A stretch of 64,000 bases of DNA from NCBI RefSeq assembly GCF_900700375.1, contig NC_041717.1, positions 18,556,090 to 18,620,089 on the forward strand, in the 5' to 3' direction. The translations under genes were made by a program, and so were the position numbers. The DNA comes from Denticeps clupeoides (taxonomy: Eukaryota > Chordata > Actinopteri > Clupeiformes > Denticipitidae). Shown here in pieces: positions 51,841 to 62,527 of this stretch. The notes below the pieces were generated by a model that was not told where the DNA came from, searched no databases, and saw only the letters and a list, made by a program, of their open reading frames with translations. Each line of letters starts with the position of its first letter. Positions within the stretch are counted from its first letter, which is position 1.

Positions 51841-52178
51841 AGAGTGCACTTTCATGTTCATTGTGTTGTTGCGATTAATATTTTGAGATTTAAAGCAACC
51901 TACAATCTCCAGTTAATTCAACGCCTCTAGCAGGAAGGCTTGAAGACCAGGAGGCCAGCAACCTACACGAGATATTTCACACGCACTGAAACAAACTGCC
52001 AGGAACCTTTCTAGATGAATGTGGAAATAAAATTGTGTTTTATGTGACATACTTTTATTATTGAGTAAAATCGCACCAGTTGATATAAACATCAGCCGCA
52101 ACAGAATCTTTATCTCGTAGTGGATTCAGGAAAAAGTCAAACCGCGACTGGTAAGAGGAGCCGCTGCGAATGGGAATT
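51841..52178. other. Between bcl7a and alkbh2 3' ends
   Basis: Convergent 3' ends with no repeat or gene recognised. Confidence 0.45.
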
Positions 52179-54203
52179 TCAAATCATTTTTGGTGGTACT
52201 GGTGTACCGGTGGAAAACGTTTCCTGGGTTACTGAATGTGGCCCTGTGGCTGAAATCACAATTTGACCCCCCCTGCGCCGGTCCCTCAGCACCCGTCTGA
52301 AGGTGAGGTTAACGCGGGCCGTCAGCACCCCCTTGCGGACAGGCAAGCTGTGGTACCAGTATGTGTTCGTGGGTGCGTTCATGAGGAGCAGGCTGCCGTG
52401 GGCCAGTTCGAGTCTGACCGGCTCCAACTTCCTGCGGCCCGGGGCTTTGCCCCGTGCATCGCGGTGCCGGAAGACGAACGGCCGGGTGGCACCCAGGGAG
52501 ACGGAGGCGATGGGACCGAGGGGGTCCAGCTCTCGCTCGTCGTCACGGTGCTCCCCGATGTGATCCAGTCCGTCCCGGTACCTCAAAACGGACACCAGAA
52601 TTATTGCGTATACAAATTCTAAATGGAAAAAAAAAAAAGACTAAAAACTATAGGTGGGCATTTTCTTAATCTAGATTAATCTACATTAATCTAGATTCAT
52701 CTATATTAAAATGGCTCATTTGTGTGCTACCCAAATAATGACTAAAAGTAAGTCATTGAGAACGGGTTTCTCAAGCCAGGTGGCGCATTAGACCAGGGGC
52801 TCATCTCCTGTTCCCAAAATGCATCACAAACTGCTTGAGAAAGCTGTTGTACTATGATAATTGGTGATGAAAATAAATGATGTTCAATAAGATGTACTGT
52901 TTATTCAGTTAAATAGCTGCATCCATGTTACCACGTCACGTTTGATGTGGTAATTTCACAGGTCAAAGACTCGTTCTCACCCCCTACAGTGCAATTCGGC
53001 TAGGTATACATCCACGCTAAAATATCAAGGTGAAAGTCATCATAGTGTAGCGGTTCTTCTTCTGCGTTGTGTAACTTTTTGATTTCGTTTCTTGAACCAC
53101 AAATGATGAGCTGACACCCAAGAGATTTTCTGTGCAAAGTGTATTCTGTACAAAAAGCAAGGTCGTGTCAGAACATCGCGTCTTTCTGCACCTCTCTCTA
53201 CAATATACAGTATTAAAAGAACATAAAAAAAATATTCACAAAATAACACACATGCAAAATATTCCTAATATGTACATGAATTACAATTAAAGAAATAACT
53301 TTTTGCACACAAACCACACGCACCTCACAACTCACGCCATGTGTCCAAGAGACCTGAACCGGGTCTCAGAAACAAAATAAAAGTCTTTAGGAAATAAGAA
53401 AATAAAAGACACAAGAAAGAAGAAATATACTTATAAATCTAGTGTAACCATTTAACTCCACTCCGGCACAATAGCTTGCGTAGTATAGACCCAGCTCCCA
53501 ACCCAACTTTGTGAATAGATTAACAGTGATATTTTTTTTTTTTATCGCCCGATAAGAGTCTCACGTTAACACAGCACGTTAACGCCGATAACAGCCCACA
53601 CCACTACTAAAAACTGAATAAACTAAAATGTATACACTTCATCTGTTATGCTTGAACTCACCTGTTGATCAAGACAAAGTTGAAGGTATGTCCAGTTGCC
53701 TTGGTAACCGCATCCCGTATATATGCCAGGGTCTGGGTCCAGGGCCGGGCGAGCAGGTGCACCCCCGAAAATGAATACATGAGTCCCTCGTCCCCGTAGG
53801 TCGCCTGCTGCCGGGGGACACTGTGGAGCTTCCCAAACACCCGCACCTTCGCCTGATCGCCTGAGAGTCACACAAGAGACATGGTAAGTCACAGCAAGGA
53901 GCACATGAGGACCGCCATGCATCCTTCAGGTTTCACCTGACCTGAGAAGTACTCCACCTCCTGCTCCAGGGAGCTGTAGAGTCCGTCTGCCTCCTCTCTG
54001 GAGAACAGCAGGCCGTAGTCACAGTCCAGGCCGTCTGCCTCAATCTTCCGCCATGGGATCGGGCGAGGGAATTCGCCGCCCGGCGACTTTCCTTCCTCAC
54101 CCTTCTCCGTCTCGGTGAGAGACGTTTTCCTCCTCTTACTGTGAAGGTCCTTACCTCCGTCTTCCATGGTCCTTTTCCTGGTCCGTGTTACAAACTTGTC
54201 CAT
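52179..54203 (-). CDS. alkbh2: ALKBH2, DNA oxidative demethylase, 3 coding exons
   Basis: Minus-strand exons are 54203-53942, 53860-53662 and 52581-52179; phases agree and give 287 aa (261 in human). The N-terminus MDKFVTRTRKR resembles the PCNA-binding APIM start of human (MDRFLVK). Next come GLDCDYGLLF and EVEYFSGDQAKVRVFGK; VFG is the finger that flips the damaged base in human ALKBH2. HSVPRQQATYGDEGL and FNFVLINRYRDG follow. Iron ligands are in HIGEHRDDE (His, Asp) and the His of WYHSLPV; 2-oxoglutarate is held by RVNLTFR. The enzyme removes 1-methyladenine and 3-methylcytosine from duplex DNA in the nucleus. The protein runs about 25 residues beyond the human end. It is divergent from ung, as in human. 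Confidence 0.93.
52620..53640. other. alkbh2 intron 2
   Basis: AT-rich, no gene. It has a small repeated motif (AATCTAGATT/AATCTACATT) near 52670-52710. Confidence 0.5.
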
Positions 54204-54947
54204 TTTGAGAGCTGCTCACATCACTGCACGAATCGCAGTGGAACTTGCCTGCAATGGAAGCATTCAAGTCTGAGAACCAAGACATTTGGACGGAGGTCAA
54301 CTGTGGACCAGTTAATTAAACAGGCAGCTTCAAGTACAACAGCAGTTGCAGTGGCCTTTAACCCTGCATGTCTCATGGCTTCAGGGGACAATCCAGGGGC
54401 ATCACTCGCTGGGCTCAGGGGGGTTACAACCCACTGAATGCTCATTCAGCGGGTGGTAGTAGCCTAATCGACACTCACCTATGAACCAGAAGTCCCGGGT
54501 TCAAACCCCACTTACTACCGTTGTGTCCCTGAGCAAGCCACTCAACCCTTAGTGTCCTCAGGGGGACTGTCCCTGTCACTACTGACCATACATCTTGTAC
54601 ATGTAAATGGGATGGGAGCACAACCTTGGGAAGCAAAGCAAAGTTCTCACGCCTGCATGCACCCACCTTTCTGAGAAAGGTCACGTGTCTGTAGAAAATC
54701 CTCACCAATGACTTCCCCCTTAAGCAAAAAAACAAAACAAAAGGATCTTAATATTATTTTCTGAAACACGGTGTCTGTAAGTGTTGTAAAGAATTTTGCA
54801 GCGTAAATGAACCCTGTTCGGCATGTAAATCGTCCGTGACGTCACATTTGCGGGAGCGACAATTCAGCTCGTTCTTAAGACGCAGCAGCAGCAGCAGCGC
54901 GGGGACAGAAAACCACTTAAATCACTCGTAGATTCGACCAGAGCAAA
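54204..54947. promoter_or_regulatory. Divergent alkbh2/ung intergenic promoter region
   Basis: The 744 bases between the two start codons hold a perfect CRE, TGACGTCA, at 54837-54844 and a short CAG run near 54884 close to ung. On the alkbh2 side the sequence is AT-richer. A family A SINE (54449-54612) is inserted in the middle. Confidence 0.5.
54449..54612 (+). repeat. SINE family A copy in the alkbh2/ung promoter
   Basis: GGGTGGTAGTAGCCTAATCG to CATGTAAATGGG, slightly deleted. It lies between the two divergent genes. Confidence 0.8.
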
Positions 54948-57900
54948 ATGATCGGGCAGAAAACGATCAAAAGTTTTTTTCCACCTGTTGACAAAAAGAG
55001 AAATATTGAAGAGCGCAACGAAAAGGAGGCTGGACACGAAAATGTGAGTTTCTGAACGCATAATGTAATAATAATGCAATAATTCATGCTACAGTGTCTG
55101 TGCGGTGCCATTTTTTTTTATCCGGTATGCTTTCTTTCTTACTTTTGAGTTGGTTAGGTGTTTGCTACGCTTTGCTTTTTTCCTGAAAACCCGCGAAATT
55201 GCTCATAAACCCGGAAACCATGCGCGGTGGGCATCGGGTTGCCAGTTGTGGGTTTAATGTTCGTTTGCCTTCCTTCCCCCATTAAGTGTTTTGTGAACGT
55301 CGTCGGTCGCGGCTTGTGGCCTGTTTATGTTACCAAATGAACATTTATTTAAATTATTTTGAGCAAAAAAATTATTTAGTTTAATAATGGTGCAAAAGAG
55401 AATCTTATGGTGCGCCGTCTCGCTTATTTCCCACGCTACCTGGCAACCCTTCAGTTTTTATGACGTACAACGTCAACATGGCTCTGGCCGCCTCAGCAGC
55501 GTGGTAGCGTGGAAAATTTCGCGGCCCTTGACAGTAGATACTCGCCTGTGGTTCCCGTCAGAGTTGACCGGCGCTCGGCCATGAGCCTCCGAGCCTTTGC
55601 GTCCCGGCTGCGGAACCAGAACAGTGCGCTGCCGTGCGTCCCGGCGCGGCGCGTTTCATCTAAACGTCCCCCCTCTCCGCAGGTGAAGAGGTTGAAGCCG
55701 GACGGCGCCGGCGGCCTGAGCCCCGAGCAGCTGGAGCGTGTGGCCCGCAACAAGCAGGCGGCGCTGGAGAGACGCGCCGGCCACTGCGCCCCGGGTGGGG
55801 TCGGGGAGAGCTGGAGACGGGCGCTGAGCTCCGAGTTCGGCAAGCAGTACTTCAGCACGGTGCGCCAGCGTCACAAAATCCATGCGCATCAAATACAATA
55901 CAGGCCAAAAGTGTGGACACACCTTCTCAATCAATGTGTTTTATTTATTTTCATGACCATTTACGTTGGTAGATTCTCACTGAAGGCATCAAAACTATGG
56001 ATGAACACATGTACTTAACAAAATGTTAAGTATGTACTTAACAAAAAAGGTGGAATAACTGAAAACACGTTTTATATTCTAGCTTCTTTGCTCTGATTAC
56101 TGCTTTGCACACTCTTGGCATTCTCTCGATGAGCTTCAAGAGGTCGTCACCTGAAATGCTTCTCCAACAGTCTTGAAGGAGTTCCCAGATGTGTTTAGCA
56201 CTTGTTGCCTTCACTCTGCGGTCCAGCTCACCCCAAACCATCTGGACTGGGTTCAGGTCCGGTGACTGTGGAGGCCAGGTCTCCACTTTTTGTTAAGTAC
56301 ATAACTCCACATGTGTTCATTCATAGTGTTGATGCCTTCATTGAGAATCTACCAACGTAAATGGTCATGAAAATAAAGAAATCACATTGAATGAGTGTTT
56401 CACTCAGAGCTGTAAAATCTGTAATGTACAATATTTTATTAAATGAATCATTCTAGCTTGCTCTTTATATTAAGAATCTGTTGTAATGTTTTTTTTTTTC
56501 AGAATGTAGGGGGTTTTGTGATTTTTAATGTTGCTATTGTTATGAAATGGAGCATACATTGAAATCTCCTGGAACCTGGCCATCCATAGTTTGGGTCAGT
56601 GTTGCCAGATCCTAAATGTTGGGAGGTTCGTACGCTGCTTAACTTTTTTCCTAAAATCTGAACATTTTATCGTACACACAAAATTTCAATTTTTGACATT
56701 ACTCAGAAAATCTGCTTCGATAACACATACTGGGTCAGTGGTGGCGTAAGGGGTAAGGAAACGGACCCGTAATTGCTGCCTCTTCAAATCCCGGTGACAC
56801 TGAGCGAAGAACCGTCCCCACATTGCTCTCCAGGCGCCTTTCAAAATGACAATCACTTAAAAAAAATATATACATTTAATATATATCATATCATAGACTG
56901 TGCATATTATAGTGTGTAATGCAACTTTTACCTACTTATTGATCGTAAAATTAGTGTGCAAATGCGATAATTATTGTATGTCTGGTAACACTGGTTCGGG
57001 GTAAGGTGGGTGACTTATTATGGGTTAGATGTTGGTTTCAGTACCACTTGTTCTGTCCAGCTGATGGCCTTTGTTGCCGAGGAGAGACAGAAGCACACCG
57101 TGTACCCACCTCAGCACCAGGTCTTCACGTGGACCCAGATGTGCGCCATCGAAGATGTGAGTACCGAAATCACGTGGCCCGTTAAAGCCGAGCAGGAAAT
57201 GAGGAAATTGCCTGTGCGTTTTTCTAGGTGAAGGTGGTCATCCTCGGTCAGGACCCTTATCACGGACCTGGCCAGGCCCATGGACTGTGCTTCAGTGTTC
57301 AGAAGCCTGTACCTCCTCCACCCAGGTTCTGCATCATTTTAAGTCATTAGAAGCATGCATTTATTTGCCCAGAATAAGTTGTTCATACTCACCCACTGTA
57401 GGCTGTTGGGGGCTGTCCCGTTGAAAGTGGAATTAAATCATATTTAAGAAGCAATGTTTTTAAAAAAAAAAAAGTGATTTTAATTGTTCGTCTGTTTTCC
57501 TTTCAGCCTGGTAAACATGTACAAAGAGTTGGAGTCTGACATTGAGGGCTTTAAACACCCGGGGCATGGAGACCTGACTGGATGGGCAAAGCAAGGTAGG
57601 CATCTATGTGCTAAATAGGCTGAAAGAAAGGGCTCCACCTTTCTAAATGAGAAATCAACTGTTGCATTTTTCACTATAGAAATGTGTGTGTGTGTGTGTG
57701 TGTTGAACTCTATTGAAACCCCTAAATTCTCGTAGTATTTGTCTCTTCTGAGTTCCTTGTCGCATTTTCTCACAGGCGTTCTGCTGCTCAACGCCGTGCT
57801 CACCGTTCGTGCGCATCAGGCCAACTCTCACAAGGACCGTGGCTGGGAGGCGTTCACCGACGCTGTTATTCAGTGGCTCAGTAGCAACCAGGACGGCCTG

Positions 57901-58294
57901 GTCTTCATGCTGTGGGGTGCCTATGCCCAGAAGAAGGGTGCAGCTATTGACCGGGTGAGTCTGGAGGCCTGTGCTGATGTTTGTTTATCATCTGTGCGCT
58001 AGAATTATTAGAAGGCCTGGGTCTCTATTAGCTCTGGTAATTTGTCAGGGTCGGATATTTCGTTTGCTTTAATATCAGTGAAGAGTGTACAAAATTGCAG
58101 CTTTTGATATGGTTTTGTTTCGGACTAATCTCTGTGAACTTTCTGCCTTTCAGAAGCGCCACCACATCCTGCAAACAGTGCACCCATCCCCACTCTCTGC
58201 CCACAGAGGCTTTTTTGGCTGCAAACACTTCTCAAGGACAAATGAGATGCTTCAGAAGTCAAAGAAGACTCCCGTAGACTGGGCTGCGCTTTAA
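54948..58294 (+). CDS. ung: Uracil-DNA glycosylase, nuclear form (UNG2), 7 exons
   Basis: Exons are 54948-55043, 55683-55859, 57061-57156, 57228-57325, 57507-57595, 57776-57954 and 58154-58294; 876 bases, 291 aa. The first exon gives [18 protein letters not shown], where QKTIKSFF is a PCNA-interacting PIP box. The catalytic core shows the water-activating loop [13 protein letters not shown], the Pro-rich loop KPVPPPPSL, and the [14 protein letters not shown] minor-groove/leucine loop (Leu in human too). It removes uracil from DNA to start base excision repair. The gene is head to head with alkbh2, another DNA-repair enzyme. A Tc1-derived element inserted in the intron after exon 2 starts only about 35 bases from the donor. 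Polyadenylation signal AATAAA at 58552. Confidence 0.95.
55581..58294 (+). CDS. ung: Uracil-DNA glycosylase, mitochondrial form (UNG1) from alternative first exon 1B
   Basis: A second start at 55581 lies in an exon that runs without splicing through the acceptor used by the nuclear form (AG at 55681-55682) and on to 55859. It encodes [19 protein letters not shown] and further Arg/Ser/Pro-rich residues with no acidic residue for about 34 codons, a typical mitochondrial targeting sequence, then joins the shared frame at VKRLKPDG. The result is 293 aa. Human UNG uses the same trick: promoter B and exon 1B with an internal acceptor for exon 1A. The targeting role is inferred from composition. Confidence 0.82.
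55893..56400 (-). mobile_element. Tc1-derived element, copy 4, longest transposase remnant
   Basis: Left end ACAGGCCAAAAGTGTGGACA. On the minus strand an 82-residue frame includes [40 protein letters not shown] and [20 protein letters not shown], the end of a Tc1 transposase. The final catalytic acid of SPDLNPIE is Gln here. Located in the ung intron after exon 2. Confidence 0.85.
56733..56857 (+). repeat. SINE family B copy, decayed
   Basis: GGTCAGTGGTGGCGTAAGGG to AATGACAATCACTT with deletions. In the same ung intron. Confidence 0.65.
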
Positions 58295-58389
58295 ACAATG
58301 AAATGGTCGAGGAGATCCAGAGAGGGGAAGCTACGACCCAGATTGGACCAAGATAAGCTCTTACCCTGTTCAACAAGTCCATTTAGGCT

Positions 58390-58980
58390 TTGTGTTTTTT
58401 CTTCCTCCGGTTTCATTCATTGATGTTATGCGTTCAGAAGAAATGACCGGCATGCTGCAGAACACTCACTATCTTTACAGAACAATGTACATATGTTTTA
58501 TATGCACTTTTTTTATGCTTTTTTTATGAGTTTTTTTTTTTCCCCTTTTGTAATAAATTCTTAAAATCTGTTGGTCTTTGTGTGCCCAGCTCATTTCTGG
58601 GTCAGGTAGGCTATTTGGGCCGAGTGCTGGGGTGAAGTAAGTAAGACAACGAGATCATCAGGGCTGTTGGCAGTCTTATCTGCTGCATTGCTGCTCGTCC
58701 TTGGCTACTTCTCCGTTATTATTCGCCAATAACTGCTCACCAATCACAACTCATCCTATTCTATGGCGAGGAATCATTACTGTAATGTTTTCTAACATAG
58801 ACTCTCGTTTTGAATAAGAAGCATAAGCCACATTCAGAGAAAAAAAACTTTTTGTTAAATTGATATAACGATCCTATTGGAACAAGAAGAAATTAAATAG
58901 TTATTTAGGTTTTAGGGTCGTTCATTCGCTTTGTTTTGAACAAAAAAAAGGTATTTGTTTTCTATTCGACTGTCAGTGGG
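58390..58980. other. ung 3' end and intergenic sequence before mlxip
   Basis: The ung polyadenylation signal is at 58552. After that the sequence is AT-rich until the CpG-rich mlxip promoter. Two more CCAAT motifs lie at 58726 and 58740. Confidence 0.5.
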
Positions 58981-58996
58981 TGTGTCTGAAGTGCGA

Positions 58997-59094
58997 CCAA
59001 TCGCGAAGCGTCCACGAACAGCTTCAGCCAATCACGGCAGGCTGTGCTCAGGCACGGTCCAATCGCCTGGCGTTTTGCTGCAGGACGGGCCAAT
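58997..59094 (+). promoter_or_regulatory. mlxip: Four CCAAT boxes at exact 31-bp spacing in the mlxip promoter
   Basis: CCAAT occurs at 58997, 59028, 59059 and 59090, all in the same orientation, each start exactly 31 bases from the next. The sequence between the boxes is not repeated, so this is not a tandem duplication. The last box is 193 bases before the ATG. Thirty-one bases is close to three helical turns, which would place four NF-Y complexes on one face of the DNA. The surrounding sequence is CpG-rich. Confidence 0.7.
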
Positions 59095-59286
59095 GGAGAG
59101 TCTCCCTCTGCCGTGACGTTCCGTACGGTTTCGCCTGGCGAGCCTGGAAGTGTTTGCGCCGCTCGGCTGGCGAGGAAGCGACGGCGCCGAGAACAACGGG
59201 AACTTTTCTTGCGAGGAGAGTCCCTCGCCAGCTCGCATGGGAACGGAGGATTCGCCCGCAGCGAAGGCACGCAGGGAGTTTCCGCG

Positions 59287-59600
59287 ATGAGCGCCGGGCA
59301 GCCCAGGCAATACCGCCAGCGGGCGACGGGCGTCAAGCAGGAGCAGGACGAGGACTCGGACGCGGAGGAGCCGCACCTGGGCTTCAGGCGGGCGGACGGC
59401 CGCGAGTCGCAGATCATCCACAGCGGCCACTTCATGGTGTCCTCGCCGCACATCGAGCATCCGCCCAAGAAGGGCTACGACTTCGACACGGTCAACATGC
59501 AGACCTGCCAGACGTACCACTTCGGGAAGACCAGCACGTCGCACCTCTCGATCGACGCGTCCCTCACCAAGCTGTTCGAGTGCATGACCCTGGCGTACAG
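59287..59600 (+). CDS. mlxip: MLXIP (MondoA), first coding exon only; gene runs off the window
   Basis: The ATG at 59287 opens 104 codons plus two bases, ending at a GTGAGC donor after CTGGCGTACAG. The protein starts MSAGQPRQYRQRATGVKQEQ, then an acidic stretch. IIHSGHFMVSSPH (Mondo conserved region I) and KKGYDFDTVNMQTCQTYHFG, SHLSIDASLTKLFECMTLAY (region II, with the CRM1-type export signal in human) match MondoA more closely than ChREBP. MondoA is a bHLH-Zip partner of MLX that shuttles from the mitochondrial surface to the nucleus in response to glucose-6-phosphate. Later exons were not found up to position 64000, so intron 1 exceeds 4.4 kb. In human, MLXIP neighbours BCL7A; here alkbh2 and ung lie between. 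Confidence 0.92.
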
Positions 59601-61882
59601 GTGAGCCCGGTCCCCGGCGGAGAAAGCGGAACTACCAAAGCGCTTATAAGCGCAGTTTCTCACAGACCGGGGTTCGTGGCGAGGTTAAGTAAAATGTCGC
59701 AGAAGGGCATAAATAGTCTACCATTTAACTCCGCGTCCTGCCGTATTTCTGATGGAGAAATGCACCCAGAAGCCATAAACTTTCAAGGCCAGTCGCATAA
59801 CCAGGCGACGCCGCCTTCTCCTCCTGAGGTGTGCGGGACGTGGGTCCTCCGGCCAGCCTTGTTGACCGGGTCTGGCTGACTTTTTAAACTGGTTTCAAAC
59901 GCTCGCCCGGGTCCAGTTGGACCGAGTTTGTCCACACGGAGCGGGATTTGCCGGCTCCATTGATCCCAGATCGGTCCAGATGTAAGTGCACGTCGTGTGC
60001 GTCACTGCCGGTCTTCCACCGTCCGAAGAAGCCTCTCCGGGCTAAACACAAAAGAAAGTTAGCTTGATGGTCGGTTGCGTTTGGGGTTTAGATTTAGTTT
60101 TACTTATTTAAAGTAGGCTCTGTCGCAACTTCACAAGACTTCATCCGATTCGAGATCTTTTTTCAAACAATTAAAAATACAGGATGTGAAATTCAAGTAG
60201 GTCATAGGTCACACAGCTAGTCTCTGAGGAAACACGGCCGACCTTGTTAAGATGTTCTTAGTGTCGTGTAATCTGGTCACGATCCCGGTTTTCACCCTCT
60301 GGTTTTCCCCTATCCAGTGTGCGGCAGCACATAACCTGTTTCGTTGGGAATGCGGCAAAAAATTCCTGCCAATTATGCGCGCTTGGTAAGAGCTCGCTGG
60401 CTACGGCCGTTGAAGGGTGCAGCCTGAGCACGTCAGCGGCCACCCGGACGGGAATGACACCGAAATGGTTCCTGCCTCGCACGGAAGCGGCTCCCTGGTC
60501 CGCGGTGGGAGCCACAGGACCAAGCAGGGTGGTGACAGGGAGCCGCTGGCCTCTAGCGGAGTCCCGTGCTGAAACGGGCTCTACTGTTCGGGATGTGGCG
60601 GCTTGAGGGAGCAAAGCAAGTTGATACGGCAGCGTGTTGTGCTCCTTCTTGTGATGGTACCGTGGTATTGTTGCACCAAAGCTCAGCACTAGTTCGGGGA
60701 GAAAATTCTGAACTCTTGATTATGGAGAACTGTCCCGTGACAAGTCAGGTATCGCAGAATTGACGGTAGTGTGATTTTTGTCTTCTTTCTCCGCGGCCCT
60801 TCGCGACCCTTCGCGACCCTAGACGTCACTTGTGATTGTACGTACAGCTGAATTGGTTTAATTTGGTCATTGTTTCGTGGCTCAAGATTTTATACGTTTT
60901 TGCGGGACGTACCGTTATAAAGCGACTCTTCCAAAGCTTCTCGCTCTATGTTTAGCAGGCCACGATAAATAGCCCCCCCGATCTCTGTGGCAGGTTATTA
61001 GAAACCTCCAACCTCTAAAAATATGCTGGAACGTCGAAGCGGGAGCCAAGAAGAGCCCCTCCGCTTTATGGGCTGGAGGTCTGAGACCTTTGGCCTAGTA
61101 TCTTCTTCCTCTCAATTTTTTATCTCAAAATCGTGGGCTTTCCACGCACGTGAAGGCCATTCATCTGGTTGACCAGCTAGTTCCGGCATTGAGAAGGCTG
61201 ACATCTTTTATTTTTATAGTCCTATCCACCGGATTGTTCATGTCAAAATAAAACACAGTTTTATCGTAGCCAGTGCCGATTGAATTTTCAGCATGAATGT
61301 CAACATGGATCGCAACTTTTCTCATGTTTCCTAAGCAGGAGAGCACTTCCGATGCTAGTGGAAGAACAATATGTTCCGTCTTTAAAATGCAACGTATTCC
61401 ACGGGACTGGATGTGAATTTTGTGTCTTTCGAAATGAGTTGCTATCGCTTCACGAATAGTGAGACGCGTCTGTTAGCTACATTGTTACATTTAATACAGT
61501 TTCCCCTCGTGCAACAAAAGATGGAATCGTTCAAAATTCAGCACTGCGCTGACCTAACATCCTGTCACAATGTCTAATAATAACGACGTTAATTAACACG
61601 CTGCTTTATTGTACCACGAACGATGGTTCCATCTGCTAAATCGTACGTTTCTCGTTAGGGTTTTTAGCAGTCGTATATGAATAAAAGCGCGGTATTGTGG
61701 TATAATCACAATTACTACTTCTGCGGTTAATACACCGCGGCAACAGGGCCGCTATTGAATTCCTTGGGCACAAGCATTTACATCTCCCCTTACAATGGCT
61801 ACTCGGGGTTCTAAATATGGGGCCTTCACCCCCCCAGACCCCAAACATACACCGCCTGCCTTCGGTGGCATGTAATCTCCCC

Positions 61883-61931
<49 letters not shown>

Positions 61932-62341
61932 GTGTGTGTTTTATGGCCGTTGGCTCCCAGTCTTACTGGGAAGTCCTGACGTTAAGATGGAAATGTGCTG
62001 AGTCCTGTGAATTGATCATTGGTTTTCCTCAAGAAAAGGTCATGGTTGGTGTTTCGGCGTCGGCAGCTGCTTTGTTGTTGCTTCCCGGGGAAGTTCTGCT
62101 TGCCGGGATTCTGCTGATCCGACGAAACGCCTCGGTCTCTGTACAGAGCCAGTCAAACAAGGTCTTGTCTGTGACACACAGATTTATTTTTCGATCGAGG
62201 GGTTTAAGTTATAGCCTGTTGGACTGATTTTTTTTTTTTTTTTTTTTAAATAAATATCTGTAACTATATTCTGTTTTACATTCATTTACACACAAAAGAT
62301 CAGTGGAAACCTATTCTCTGTGGGTTTTCTTTTACTAAAGT
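59601..62341 (+). other. mlxip: mlxip intron 1, first part
   Basis: CpG-rich to about 60050, then ordinary sequence. It holds a TG microsatellite at 61883-61940 and a T run near 62228. Reading frames here lack recognisable domains. I see no further mlxip exon. Confidence 0.6.
61883..61940. repeat. TG microsatellite in mlxip intron 1
   Basis: (TG)n with one interruption, more than 50 bases long. Confidence 0.85.
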
Positions 62342-62527
62342 AGGTTGGTGGTACCCTAATGGGTAACACACTCGCCTATGAACCAGAAGACCCAGGTTCA
62401 AACCCCACTTACTACCATTGTGTCCCTGAGCAAGACACTTAACCCTGAGTGTCTCCAGGGGGGGGACTGTCCCTGTAACTACTGACTGCTAGTCGCTCTG
62501 GATAAGGGCGTCTGGTAAATGCTGTAC
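62342..62527 (+). repeat. SINE family A copy in mlxip intron 1
   Basis: Complete: GGTTGGTGGTACCCTAATGG to GGTAAATGCTGTACG. Confidence 0.85.

Noticed and set aside
60319-60689. Overlapping frames of 95 and 143 codons in mlxip intron 1
   Set aside because: Both strands open at once in GC-rich sequence, with no domain or splice support.
61817-62227. 136-codon frame in mlxip intron 1
   Set aside because: Passes through the TG microsatellite, giving a Cys-Val run; no start or domain support.
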